Source: Lutjanus erythropterus
Taxonomy: Eukaryota > Chordata > Actinopteri > Lutjaniformes > Lutjanidae
Assembly (NCBI GenBank): GCA_020091685.1
Contig: CM034597.1
Span: 32,888,801 to 32,952,800, forward strand
Direction of reading: 5' to 3'
Length of the DNA: 64,000 nt
Part shown: positions 51,226 through 62,300 of the stretch, one piece after another
How positions within the stretch are numbered: the stretch's first letter is position 1
How the letters are laid out: the number at the start of each line of letters is the position of its first letter
Position numbers and translations under genes: made by a program
The notes under the pieces: model-generated
Told to the model about the DNA's origin: nothing
The model's database searches: none
What the model saw: the letters and a program-made list of their open reading frames with translations, nothing else

Positions 51226-52859
51226 CAAAAACAGTAATTCCGAAAATGGAAATTTCACAGGGTGACGCTGCAGCTGTAGCATTGTTAACAGAGTAGTGAG
51301 TGTTTCAACTTAGCTCATTTCCTTGATTTCTGATGATATATCACAGTAAATATATTACAGATTTCTCCTTTAAGCATGAAAAGGAGGTAAAAATAATTAG
51401 AATTTTGAGCCAAAATCAACTCAACCCCAACTCAACTGTGGTGTATGTCTGTTTCCAACCAGCTAAAACACAAGAGCTTTGAAACAGCACGCCACTCTAA
51501 TACAGTATTCCAACATCACAGTGAGTGCACAGTAGTCATTGTGTGAAGCAGAGTGATGTGGGGAAAAAAAAGAAAGGAGCAAAAGACATTTTCTCAAATC
51601 ATCAAATTTAAAATCTGGTAATATTTTGTCAAAAGATAGTCCATATAACGTGTCAACAGTCTTTACACAGCTTCTCTGAAACTCATCAGAGTCAGTTGTG
51701 CATATCTCACCTCCAGAGCGGAGGCTGTGCACAGCAAGTGAGAGGAAGCTGTCCCGCCTTCGCGCGGCACATTGTGTCAGCAGGACATGTAAACTGTCAT
51801 GGAGACGCAGTGTGCAGTACGGGCCAAAGAGAAGCTGGGTGTTCACTCTGCAATCTGTTCATTGTCTGTCAGCTCATTTCACACAGATCAATGCCACACA
51901 CAAACTTTCTCCTTCTGCCATGGATTCAATTTTCACCAGTGAGCAAAACTTTTTTTTTTTTTCTCAGCAGAAGATGCACTACATTTTTTTTCCATTAGAA
52001 GCAATATTTACTTACTGGATGAACCACAAAACATCAGTTGTTTTGTGCGGCATCCTTGTATTCTCAGACAGTGCAGCTCAAAGCTGAAAAAACATACTGT
52101 CCTTATCTTGAAATACTGTACTGGGAAGTTACAATTGAGACTCCAAAATGGATTTGCAGTGTTAATGGACAAAGCATAAGGTATTTTTCTGTTTGCTTTT
52201 TCTTCATCTGACAAAAACCATGATGCATCAGTACATGAATAACGGCTGCAGATATAAATGAACATTTCTTTTATAAAAGGGAAAAAAACAAACCTTCCAT
52301 GAACTAGGTCATTACAGACAAAGACATATGGAAGAACACTGTGGAACAGAGGAAATTGAATTTCTTTAGTGCATTTCTACGCAGCTAGTCGAAGTCACAA
52401 TTCAGCATTCACTGTCTTTTTGGGTCGATAAATACAAAATTTATAAATATTGTCCAACAATTAGGGAAATTGCATTGTTTCAGTTGAGGCAGGGACTGCA
52501 TCTTTTATTCTGACTGTTTGGCTTTCAGCCCCATTTATACGAAGTGACAGACTCTTCTTTAGATCTTCTGAGAGCAGCAGGTTATATCACAGCAGGATCC
52601 AAAATATCCAGTATTTAGTTTCATCACTCTCACTATATCTCATTTCTGCGTTTACTGCTCTCCCTAAATTTGCTCCAGTTACGGTCCGACTGAAGTGTTG
52701 AGAAATACTGAATATTAGATCTGGTGCACATGGTGCTGCACATGTGGACATGCCTCGTTTAAGGATTCATCTCCACATATCCGAGTCGCTCGATATTTCA
52801 TTGTCTAATTGTTCATAGTTTTGCTGCTGCACTTTTTGAAGTCTTAGACACAAAGGGAG
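51226..52859. other. Intronic, no exon recognised
   Basis: A GC-richer patch at about 51690-51840 gives overlapping long frames on both strands (51463-51846 minus, 51696-52087 plus). They have no family signature and probably reflect a dispersed repeat. Nothing else is supported. Confidence 0.45.
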
Positions 52860-53145
52860 GAGAGTTACTAAGACTGAAATGGTGAAAAATGTTGATCAAA
52901 GTCTAAGATAACATCCTCAAATGTCTTGTTTTGTTCACAATCCATCAGATATTCAGTTTAGTGTCAGAGAGGAATAAAGAAACTAGAAAATATTCCCATT
53001 TAGGGGGCTGAAATCAGAAAATTTAGACCTTTTTTTAAATTAAAAAATGACTAATGAAAAAAAGATAAATCAAAAAATTACTAATCAACTATAAAATAGA
53101 TTCGACTATTAATAACAGATTAATAGTTGCAGCTCTGAGTGTTTT
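52860..53145. repeat. Dispersed fish repeat ending AATAGTTGCAGCTCT
   Basis: Contains TGGTGAAAAATGTTGATCA, CCTCAAATGTCTTGTTTTGT, ATATTCAGTTTAGTGTCAGA, GAATAAAGAAACTAGAAAAT, and ends CAGATTAATAGTTGCAGCTC. This is one of the commonest teleost non-autonomous elements, probably a hAT-type MITE. This copy lacks a clear left end. Confidence 0.7.
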
Positions 53146-53339
53146 ATGTTTGTTGTTGGGTTTATTAGTTTGTCCAGCTGTTCCTTCCTGCATTTATTGA
53201 TTGATTAATTGATTTAAAACCCCAAAAAATTGTGAAATTTTCATCCAGTGTAATATTTTTTACAATGAATTGGCAACTCTGTACACAATGTGCATGGCAG
53301 TATATTTTTGTTTATTTTAAAAATGTAACCCTACTAATA

Positions 53340-53475
53340 ATCCACATTTTTTACTAAAGTAGCTGTAATCTGATTACATCTTTTTTATCTGTCATTGTAC
53401 TGAAATACAGTTACCTTTTTTTATATCTAGAATATGTAATCTCATTACATGTAATCTATTACTCTGCAACTGATG
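53340..53475. repeat. Dispersed repeat rich in GTAATCTGATTACA motifs
   Basis: Contains TAGCTGTAATCTGATTACAT and ATTACATGTAATCTATTACT, partially palindromic words found in a widespread fish element. Confidence 0.5.
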
Positions 53476-53889
53476 CTTCACATTGTGCTCCAGATAGATG
53501 CAAAACAAACAAAAAGTACGACATGTTACGCCATCTGGAAGGCACACTTAACCCTCGGCTGACATTCCTGCCACTCTACTCCCTCAGTACTCCTTCAAAA
53601 TAAAAGCATCAGCCTTGCTAATATAATTAATGGCACAAATAATGACACACCCTTAAACGTGCAGTTAATGTAATGTAATGTCTTTCTCCCTCTAGGGGTC
53701 TATCACATTAAAACAATAACAAAGACACTGTCTGATGATGCCATGAAGTAGCAAGGGATCCTGGTAGTTGTTGTCTGCATTGTTAGATTAGTGAGATTTC
53801 TCTGGGTTTCAGCATTGTTGGAAATATTTGGGATAATGTACGTACACAACTCGAGAAACTATATAACCTTGGTCTAGCTGTTTATAGAC

Positions 53890-54120
53890 CTTTTAATTAG
53901 AGCTGCAACATTTGCTGGTTCTAGGATCTTAAATCTAAGGATTTATTGTGTTTTGTTGTCATTTAGAATGATGATTTATAAAATGAAGAGTCTTTGGGTT
54001 TTGAATAGTTGGTTGGACAAAGGAAACAATCTGAAATGGTCATTTTGGGCTTTGGGAAATTGTGAAGTGCATCTTTCATTTTGTTTTTTATAGACTAATC
54101 AAGGAAATAGTTAAATAGCA
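53890..54120. repeat. Dispersed fish repeat starting AGAGCTGCAAC
   Basis: Starts with AGAGCTGCAAC and contains TTAAATCTAAGGATTTATTG, TCTTTGGGTTTTGAATAGTT, GGACAAAGGAAACAATCTGA, CATTTTGGGCTTTGGGAAAT and a TATAGACTAATCAAGGAAAT end. It is related to, but distinct from, the element at 52860-53145; only the termini are shared. Confidence 0.6.
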
Positions 54121-54912
54121 TGAAGTGAGCTCAACAAAGAGGTTAGGTAAGAACAGTTAGTGGCAGATTATTACTGTCCCTTTAACCGTCTTGCACTGGA
54201 CTGGAGCTGCAGTGAGCCATTACATGTTAGGAAGACTAGGCAGGAGGAACCTGCGGGAAGCAAAACGGTGAACTGTTAAAAATAACGGGTTGTTACATGG
54301 CTGGTCTTTTGTCTTGTGAGGTGCTGTGAGGACAGCTCTGCTAAAGAAACTTTTTAATGCACCTTTTAATTTGCTTTTCTCTCCTCGTGTCTCTCTCCGA
54401 CTGTGCCTGGATGTACTTTCTCACTTTGTGTGTCTCCGATAAAACAGTGCAGCAGATTTTACACCTGCTTTTCCCAGACATTAAATTTCAGATACAGTTT
54501 ATAGAGATAAATCAGGTGCAACTCCTATTTGTATTACCACTCCTTCCTCCCATATTTTGAGCTCTAAACAGGAATGCTTTAAAATACATATTGCATGAAA
54601 CCAAATTTGTACTTTTCAGCAGCGCCACTTCTTTTCTTACTTTTTTCTTTGTGCGGGGTTTTAGGAAATAAGGAGAAATACAATTTGGCTGTTTTGCTCC
54701 TAAAAAATGGCTGTAAATCCTTAGTAAGTACCCCATAAAAGTGTCCACCAACTCAACTTCAGCATCTTCTATTTTGAACAGACAAAGAAAGAGAATTTGT
54801 AGCAGCTCTGGGGTTTCTTATGCATGTACAACACATTTTCAGCCTCGACTTGTCAAAGATGACATCCTGGTCAGTAGCCTTAAGCCTCGCACTAGGACTC
54901 TATAGGTCTATA

Positions 54913-55112
54913 GATGATTTTTGAGTTTTTAAATAGTTTTATATACAGAGCCCAGGATGGTAACTTATGGCCTAAATGACTCAGCACAGTTCAAGGATAA
55001 GCTTACGGCTCATTGCAGTTTTTACAGACATTATCATGAAACTGAAAAAATTAGAACTACTGACTAAATCTGTACTAAAACAAAGCAAAAACAACAGACT
55101 ATAACGTGACTT
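54913..55112 (+). repeat. Direct repeat copy A (paired with 58559-58715)
   Basis: Near-identical to the later copy over GAGTTTTTAAATAGTTTTAT, CCAGGATGGTAACTTAT and TTAGAACTACTGACTAAATC. Copy A carries about 45 extra bases at 54981-55025. Confidence 0.8.
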
Positions 55113-55150
55113 TATTGTGAAATAAAAATCAGCATAATACTTGGAGGGCT

Positions 55151-55249
55151 GCCTCTCTCCCTGCCTCTTGCCCGATGTCAGCTGGGATAGGCTCCAGCCC
55201 ACTGTGACCCTTTGACGATAAGCGGTTACGGACAATTAATCAATGAATG
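55151..55249 (+). mobile_element. 99-bp 5'-truncated retroposon with 12-bp target duplication
   Basis: The body has GATGTCAGCTGGGATAGGCT, CCAGCCC, ACGATAAGCGGTTACGGACA and a tail CAATGAATG, the same dispersed 3' end as at 32.8 kb. It is flanked by a perfect 12-bp direct repeat ACTTGGAGGGCT at 55139-55150 and 55250-55261. This is a well-resolved single insertion inside the BRINP intron. Confidence 0.85.
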
Positions 55250-55261
55250 ACTTGGAGGGCT

Positions 55262-56340
55262 CTACGGTCAAGTCAGAAACAATGAATATGCAATAAACAG
55301 ACTTTTGAAATTAAGGCACAAAAGATACAAATAACAAAACTAGCCTACATGGTTAGGTTTGGGAAAGGGGTCTGTAAGTCCCGTTTGTTTGACCCATCTG
55401 TCCATCTCACATCCTCCATATGCAGACTGTCTCACTCTTAATATTATGTCACCTGACTTAGATGGCACATGAACTGACTTTACACCATTAGAAGAGTAAC
55501 TACAGCATATATAGTCTTAAGCACAGAGGCATTGACCAAGCTGATGTATGCTGGAAGTGAGAACAGGGCGGCATCTATTCATGGTTTGATATTATTTTGT
55601 AGGTGATATATAAAATGCTGGTATAAAAAAATGTGCTTTTCAAATGAACAGGGATTATATTCCCTTATTTAACAGGAAGGGAACAGTGGTGGGCGACGGG
55701 ACACTGTAGCTGCAGTGAAAAGAAAAAAAAAAAATCACATTCCAGATGATGAATATTTGGTTTCTTACCTGAAATAGCTCCAAAAATAAACCTGGCTGCA
55801 TCAGCTTTACTGACTTAATCACATTTCTTTTTCATAAGCTCGGAGACTGCAGACTATATGACTGACTTTTTTTTTTTTTTTTTTTTTTTTTAAGAAGAAC
55901 ACAAAAATAGATGATGATAATGATCAACTGAAGAGATGTAGAAAAAGTTTTTCATCTCTGATTTCATCACAGGCTAGTTAACCAACAGGAAAATCTTCCA
56001 AAGTTAGCATATTCTTTTAAAACACTGCAAAGTTTAATTTCACAGGAGGATAGCTTTGATTTCCTGGATGTAAGGAGACCTCGGCTGGGAGTGCAGCCAA
56101 GTCATCAGGTGTGACACTATAGCTCACTTCAGTAGGACCTCAGTTGAATATCAAAGCACTAATATATTGCGTGTATTATTAGCATAATGCCTAGTTGGGG
56201 GGATAACAAAGCGCTGCACACAGAGCGGGCTGAAGAAAATAAATGAGCATTGCCGTTCACAGCTTGCTTGAAAGGACTTGTGATGTAGCTGCAGGCTTTG
56301 GAATTTTTGCTTATTTTCACGCACGTACAACCACACTCAG

Positions 56341-56343
<3 letters not shown>
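55262..56343. other. Intronic, includes a T25 tract
   Basis: No exon recognised. The plus-strand T25 at 55867-55891 is the longest homopolymer in the window, an A25 in the sense of the gene. Confidence 0.5.

Positions 56344-56375
<32 letters not shown>
56344..56375. repeat. (CA)16 microsatellite next to a 5' splice site
   Basis: A perfect CA run on the plus strand, read as (UG)n in the BRINP pre-mRNA. It starts 52 nt after the exon/intron junction at 56428. Confidence 0.95.
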
Positions 56376-56380
<5 letters not shown>

Positions 56381-56427
56381 TCCTCCACATCCAGAAAGGT
56401 CAGCAGGAATACTTATCAGCTTCTCAC

Positions 56428-56650
56428 CTCTCCCTCAGCATAACAATCTTGGGCTGAGTTCGACACCTCTTGCTGAGGGTGAAGAGCTTGTTGACGATGC
56501 GTCGTGCTTTGCTCACGAGCTGCTGGGCGCTGAGCTCCAGCTGTTTGTAGCGCTGGAGAATGGTCGGCTCCATCTTCCAGAAGTACTGAATGGCGGACGT
56601 GTTCAGAGCGTAGAATGTGGGAAGCCTCCGGACGAAGTTCTGAAACTCAT
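56428..56650 (-). CDS. brinp3: Penultimate coding exon of the same BRINP-family gene
   Basis: This 223-nt internal exon encodes 73 complete codons plus a split codon at each end. It reads EFQNFVRRLPTFYALNTSAI, then a basic, helix-prone stretch (ILQRYKQLELSAQQLVSKAR) and KLFTLSKRCRTQPKIVMLRE. This matches the linker between the MACPF domain and the cysteine-rich domain in BRINP2/3, including the typical LSKRC segment. The acceptor is a strong pyrimidine tract ending TTCCAG at 56651-56652. The donor is AG|GTGAGA with the GT at 56426-56427. The exon ends with two bases of an Arg codon, and the terminal exon starts with the third, so splicing yields ..LRER-PFSYW.. in frame. The first two bases (AT) complete a codon, most likely Asp, from an upstream exon outside the window. 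Apart from the boundaries, nothing is unusual. Confidence 0.93.
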
Positions 56651-57939
56651 CTGGAAGGCAGGGCAAAGATGAAAGATGAGAGCTGAGTGCTTTTTACCCC
56701 CACACCCACCCGCAACACAGGCCAAACTAACTCTCAATTTGGTCGGGCCAAATGAGAGAATCACTTTGCAGAGGCCACATGGGCTCAAGAGCCGCAAGGC
56801 AAACTGGAAGTGATATTGTTGACGCATATGCTAATGGAGAAAGGCAGAGCTAAATTTGGGGTTGGGGTATGATTTTTTTTCTTCCATTAATGAACAGCCA
56901 CCAGCTTGTTTAGGGCTAATTCTCTGGGACTGTCTGTGAGAAAATAGCACAGACAACAAGCACAGAGGGTAATATCTTCAGAGCCGCTGTCCGCTGAACA
57001 CACAATACACAGCAAACAGATTTAATTTCCAAAGCATTCAATAACAGTGTCATCATCATTGTAATTATGATTGGTTGTATGCAAAATCAATGCCAAGTGC
57101 AACACTCATGGGAACATGGCTGCAGTATTTTCAATTAGTCAAAGGTAGAATGAGTAGGATTTGTCCGAGCCGTTTGTGAACTCATCAGAAAGATTTATTT
57201 GGATTATTGCTGAGTCACTTTCTTATGATGTCAAATACTGAAGGTTTTGGGTTGGTTAAAGCGTCCAGAGCACAGCAAAATAATGAGAAAATACAGAAAT
57301 GCAGGCGGATAGCAGAGTCTCCCCAGATACAGCCAACATCACACACTTATAATGGGCCAAAAGTTTATGATTTTATATTTTATCTGTTTCTTTAAGGGAA
57401 ATGTTGCGTGTTATGCTTTTCAAATCATCCAGTGTTAATTCTGATGCAAATGTTGAAAATAAGTAATTGTCGACGTCCTTATATTTCATGAATAAATTGA
57501 GACGATGATGCAAATGGAGAGAAAAATTGACATCTCTGTTCATTCTGCTCTGACGCGCGAAGACGAGACGAAATAGTTGGCTCTGTTCGGGCGGACAACC
57601 TAATTAGATCAAAGTAATTAGCCATCTCAGAGCAAATCTAGCAAGGTACGTGCATCATCTTCATCGGTGTCCTTTCAGGTGGAAAGAAAAGAAAGAGGAG
57701 AGATGGCCTGTCTGTGGATGCTCTTCTCTTACATCCAAACTGAAAGAGAGACTGAGTGCATCGTTCCCAATTAAGATGGAGCGCCTTCTGGATTAAAGAA
57801 GAAAAGACCCCTGAAAACACACTGCAGTGTCTGCCAAGGTAAAAATCAGTTATTATAAGCTGATTGATTTAATAACACGTATGTTAATTTTCTTTTAGGA
57901 CTAAATTTAGTGTTAGTATAGCTGAAGGGTGGATTCAGA

Positions 57940-58120
57940 GCGGTTTTTGCTTTGCTCCATTAGCATACTGCTAAATTTAACAGAGCAGAGTCACAGTAAA
58001 AATCTGCTCCTTCTAAAAGATCATTTATGATTTCTTACGACTCATAAACAGACACCAACTCATTCAGCGATTATTTAACACAATTCAGCCCTAATTTGAG
58101 CTCCACGTGGAGTGAATAGA
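57940..58120. repeat. Dispersed repeat copy related to 51100-51220
   Basis: Shares ATCTGCTCCTTCT, ATTTCTTACGACTCA and ACAGACACCAACTCATTC-type words with the earlier copy. Confidence 0.45.
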
Positions 58121-58294
58121 CGTGATGTTTCCCAGATAATGGTTGTCTGCCTTAACAATGTAGTTTACACATTTTTATCACTGCTGATTAAAAAAAACAA
58201 AACAAAACTCTGCCCTGCTGAGTGAAACATGATGCTGAATTTATCAGAAAACCTCAGTAACACCTACAAAGTCTTTTTTATAATAAATATGATC

Positions 58295-58420
58295 AGTGTA
58301 GGGCTTAACAATTTTGAAGAAATATCTGATTGCAATTATTCTGTTTATATTGCAATTGGGATATGATTTGTGATATTAGAGGTTTATAATTATAATTAAT
58401 ATCAATTGGTAAATGTCCCT
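58295..58420. repeat. Possible dispersed repeat, ATTGCAATT-rich
   Basis: Contains AGGGCTTAACAATTTTGAAG, GATTGCAATTATTCTG and ATTGCAATTGGGATATGAT, resembling the end of a fish MITE. The other end was not found. Confidence 0.4.
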
Positions 58421-58558
58421 TTCTTAGTATAAGCTTAACAGATTGTATTTTAACAACCCAACAGTCAGCTCATACATTCTCATCATTGTCAAAAGAATAA
58501 CAATGATTCATTATCACAAAGCTTCAGAGGTCACAGAGGCGTGGACTTCGATTTCTGA

Positions 58559-58715
58559 GTGATTTCTGAGTTTTTAAATAGTTTTATATACAGACACCAG
58601 GATGGTAACTTATAGCCTAAATGACAGACAATATCATGAAACTGTCTGAAAAAATTAGAACTACTGACTAAATCTGGACTAAAACAAAACAAAAACAACA
58701 GACTAAAACGTGACT
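58559..58715 (+). repeat. Direct repeat copy B (paired with 54913-55112)
   Basis: Colinear with copy A but missing about 45 bases after TAAATGAC. It lies in the intron upstream of the 223-nt exon, so the two copies flank that exon. Confidence 0.8.
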
Positions 58716-59495
58716 TTGACTAAAAATAATTTTCTGTCGACGACTAAGGCTGAAACAAAATTAAAATTCTTGTCAGAATTAACACTGATGTTATCTTGGT
58801 AATACAGCATCTGATTAGAAAACCAATTAAGTGTCAATGGCTTCCCTGGTGATTATGCAAGGTGTGTTACATGTTCCTGTGAAATTAATAAGTTGATTAA
58901 ACAGCTTGTAATAAAATATATTAAAAGGGTATTTGGGGGCGCTTTCCATGGCCTACATTTTAAAATGAGAGACATTTTCCTGAGGGGAAGAGAAGCTTCA
59001 CAGAGCAGCTTCCATGTTTGTTCATTTGATTCCACATATTCAGTAAAGATGCTGCCTTCTGACATATTTGCATTACATTATCAATGCAGTATAAATGATA
59101 AGTCTGCTATGATGCTATATTTTCCTGTTGTAAACAAATCCCATAAAAAAGACCCAAAATACACGAGTTCTTCTCTGAAAACATCTTTTCTGCAGCCTGT
59201 CTGTGGCATTTGGCCTCAAGCCCATTAAAAAAACCTATTTTAAAAATGGGGTCATGAATATATACTTTATCTTTTTCAAATAGGGTAAAAAAAATGAAAA
59301 AAATGAGACTGATTAACTATTGCTGCATCCACTGCAAAGTGTGACAATTCATTGCAATTATTGGGGAAGGAGAAGTGCTGAGGGTGCTGCAGCAGATCTC
59401 TTGTTTTCTATTCCTCAAAAGGGGGCGCAACCTGACATTTTGGCAAAGTACCCTTATGTGCCGATCGAATGTATACTCTGAGCCAGGCAACAGAC

Positions 59496-59971
59496 CAAAG
59501 GTGGGCAATTATTTTTAATGGGGGGGCCACATGAGAAATTGATCAGGCTGCTATAGGCCAGACACAAATGATTTAAGGTCCTAATAATGGCCAAATCTCT
59601 AATAATGGAATGGTCAGAAATGTTCTATGGGGGTTACTTCTCCTGTTGGTCACACTTTCTGAATTGCCATGCGATTAATTGTGGGCTAATGTTGGCAGTG
59701 TCAAAAACTTTTTCTTGTTTCAAAGTAAACCATGCATGACACATACAGGTTGCAATGATAGTAGCAGCAAAAGTAGAAGAAGTGAGTGAATAAAGGGATA
59801 GTTTAATATAAAAGTTACAGTTCATTATCTTTACCAATGAACACAGCACTGACCCCTTTCAGAATAAAAGTCTGATAATGGTTTCATGGTGAGCAAAACG
59901 CGCTTTATTGTCTTTGCTAGATTTAAGCCACATCTGGCCCCCGGGTCACATTTTGCCCACGTTTTGGTCTG
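59496..59971. mobile_element. hAT-like non-autonomous element with target duplication
   Basis: The left end reads CAAAGGTGGGCAATT then GGGGGGGCCACATGAG. The right end reads CCACATCTGGCCCCCGGGTC, TTTTGCCCACGTTTTGG. These form imperfect inverted ends built around GTGGGCAA and GGGGGCCA. Flanks carry CAACAGAC on both sides (59488-59495 and 59972-59979), the 8 bp expected for hAT. About 476 bp; no transposase coding. Confidence 0.75.
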
Positions 59972-60049
59972 CAACAGACCCTTCCTAAATCCTGCCCCTT
60001 TTGGATCCTCAGTCAGCTTTCTCCTTTCCCATTTCCTGTAGGCTGCTTA

Positions 60050-60075
60050 CATATGCTATGTGCTATGTGCTATGT
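60050..60075. repeat. Short tandem repeat TGCTATG
   Basis: Three consecutive TGCTATG units. A short direct repeat with no known role. Confidence 0.85.
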
Positions 60076-60169
60076 TTGTCTATGTTGAAAAGAAAAACAA
60101 AACTGAAGATAGTAAAAAGATGTTGCTGTAAAAATATACACAAAAATTTATATATATGGTCAAATCTTA

Positions 60170-60360
60170 AGTTAGCAAATTTCAGCTAGCCAACTAGCTA
60201 ATTAACTATTGATGTAGATTAGTTATCAAGCTAGCTAATGTTTTGCTAATGTTAGCAGTCACTGGATGTAGCTAAGTTTGAGTTTTGATACAGTGCAACA
60301 TGCTAGCTAACTAGTTATATATATATTAGGCCAAGGTAGCTAACAAGGTTACACAGCTGT
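60170..60360. repeat. GCTAGC/GCTAA-rich degenerate repeat
   Basis: Dense occurrence of AGCTAGC, GCTAACTAG, AGCTAATG and TGCTAATGTTAGC words over about 190 bp without a fixed period. Confidence 0.6.
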
Positions 60361-62114
60361 TATTGGAGCACGGAGCAAAAAGGGGCGGGACTTAAGAAGG
60401 GTCAATTATACATTTATATAACACATTTAAAATTGTTGTGTTTTGTATTATGGTCTACAAGTAGTTTTTAAAAGTGCCTTATCAGGCTGGTAACTCTTTT
60501 TAATAGACAAATCTATGGTGACTGCCATGTTTTACAAGCCATGTGGAAAGTCTTAAATAACTTAAACGACTTAATAAACTGTCCAAATCAAATGTTTTAT
60601 GCTGAGCAGGAGATACTGATTTATTAAATAGGTCCACACTACATGAAACACTAACTAACCCTGTTCATGGTGTTGAGTTTCTGAGGAAACGGGAAACTGC
60701 AAGTGTCTGCTGAACTACACCATTATTTTATCACCAAGACAACGATACTGCATCCCTGGAAACCCACTCTCTACCCACCATTATTATCTTGTCATCCACT
60801 GAACCCAGGAGGGTAACAGCGCTTTAAAAATAGAAGACACTGTCAGATTTGGAGGAACACGACTACAGACACTTTCTGGGCATGAAAATAACATGGGGGG
60901 GATCACAAGAAGCTTAGTTGGCAGATTGTTCTCAAATTGCTAAATTATGATGTTATAAATAATAAATTATGGGTCTCAGAAGCAGCATTAATTCTGAGCA
61001 AATATTTATTATAGCAAATGTGAAATACATTTTGACCAACACCTTTACAATCAGACACTATTGACCGGATGCATATTGTGCCCTCTAGTCAATAAGTCTT
61101 AGTCTTCTGTCTTTTCTCAATACACTATCATCATTATCACTCTATTATGAGTCTCACTGAAAATAGAAGACCACCAAAAAACTGTATGAAGCAGCAAAGA
61201 AACGTATTACATCTTCTAACAATTAAGATACTGATCCAGTTATTGAATATATAGTTTAATAATTAGAGCATATCACTCAGTGGAAGGTCAATGCAAATCG
61301 TGGCAGCCATCAGCTGTCTGTGGAAACCTCATTTAACAGTCAGTCATGATTATTAATCCCTCCGCTTGGCTGCTCATGTTAGTTGTTCTCTATTAGATCA
61401 AATATACAAGCGGATCCCCAGTGGTCTCACGGGAACTTACTTATTTTTCTTTATTTAATACAGCATCGCAACTGCGGCTCCCAGGGCACCTTGCTGCTTA
61501 AGTTATTGCCAACTGTGCGCTAATCAAGTTGCCCTTAGTACAGAAGCATGTAGCCAGTAATAACACCAGCAAGGTGCACAAAGAACAGCTTAAGGCAAGG
61601 CTGGGAATGACTGAAATGGCTAGACGCACTCAGAGCCTGTGGATGCAGCTCACAGTTTCTATAATAATGAGGGCCATGGAAACAGAGCTATGTTGGAACG
61701 TTCTGTGAAATACGTCATACACTGTGTGCCGAGTTTTACACCCAATTAAATCATGGTTTAACTTTTAATCACGTTGCACAGAACTTTAAAAGACTGTGTT
61801 AAAGCAACAATAAGTTCAGCAGATAACATGTAATAATGTGTCCAGAAAGAGAACTTTACACAGACTTTAAATGAGCAAGATTAAATTTAAACCTGTACTC
61901 AAACTTCGGTTTAGTTTTTAGCACCAAAACTTTAAAGTTCAACTCTGAATATGATGCAGTATTAACTTTAACCTTAAACTTACACTTGAACGAGTTTAAT
62001 TTTCAAAATGTCTTCCTTTTTGAGACTGAATAAGCAAATAATCAAGTTGTTCATTTAATACAGCCAACAAGTGTTTTCTGGAAGAAGGAGAAATTAGGGC
62101 CTCTCTGCTAAACC

Positions 62115-62300
62115 AAGGCTAACTAGTTAACTTTTGGCTAGCTTAAACATAATGCACTGTTTTGTTAACTTATTAGGTAACATCAGCTAGTAAACAATGT
62201 AATGTTTTCTTAACTTTTTGGCTAAAATTAGCTAGCAAACAATGTAAGGTTTTATTAAATTTTTTAGCCAGCTAGCAAACATTGTCACATTTTGTTAATA
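62115..62300. repeat. Minisatellite, about three units of 55-60 bp
   Basis: Units share TTAACTTTTTGGCTA, AGCTAGCAAACAATGTAA and GTTTT-TTAA in order. The AAACAATGTAA or AAACATTGTCA word recurs at intervals of 55-60 bp. Confidence 0.7.

Larger units (their letters stand above)
47160..56427 (-). other. Last intron of the BRINP-family gene
   Basis: The intron is 9268 nt long, with canonical GTGAGA and TTGCAG ends on the minus strand; it interrupts an Arg codon after its second base. It holds no further exon that I can recognise. From low to high coordinates it carries a LINE fragment, a MITE with tandem repeats, AT-rich sequence with old dispersed repeats, two fish-type elements at 52.9-54.1 kb, a 99-bp retroposon insertion, a T25 tract at 55867-55891, and a CA/TG microsatellite close to the donor. 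Confidence 0.9.

Noticed and set aside
51463..52087. Overlapping frames of about 127-129 codons on both strands
   Set aside because: No recognisable protein family; opposite-strand frames share a GC-rich patch that looks like a dispersed repeat.
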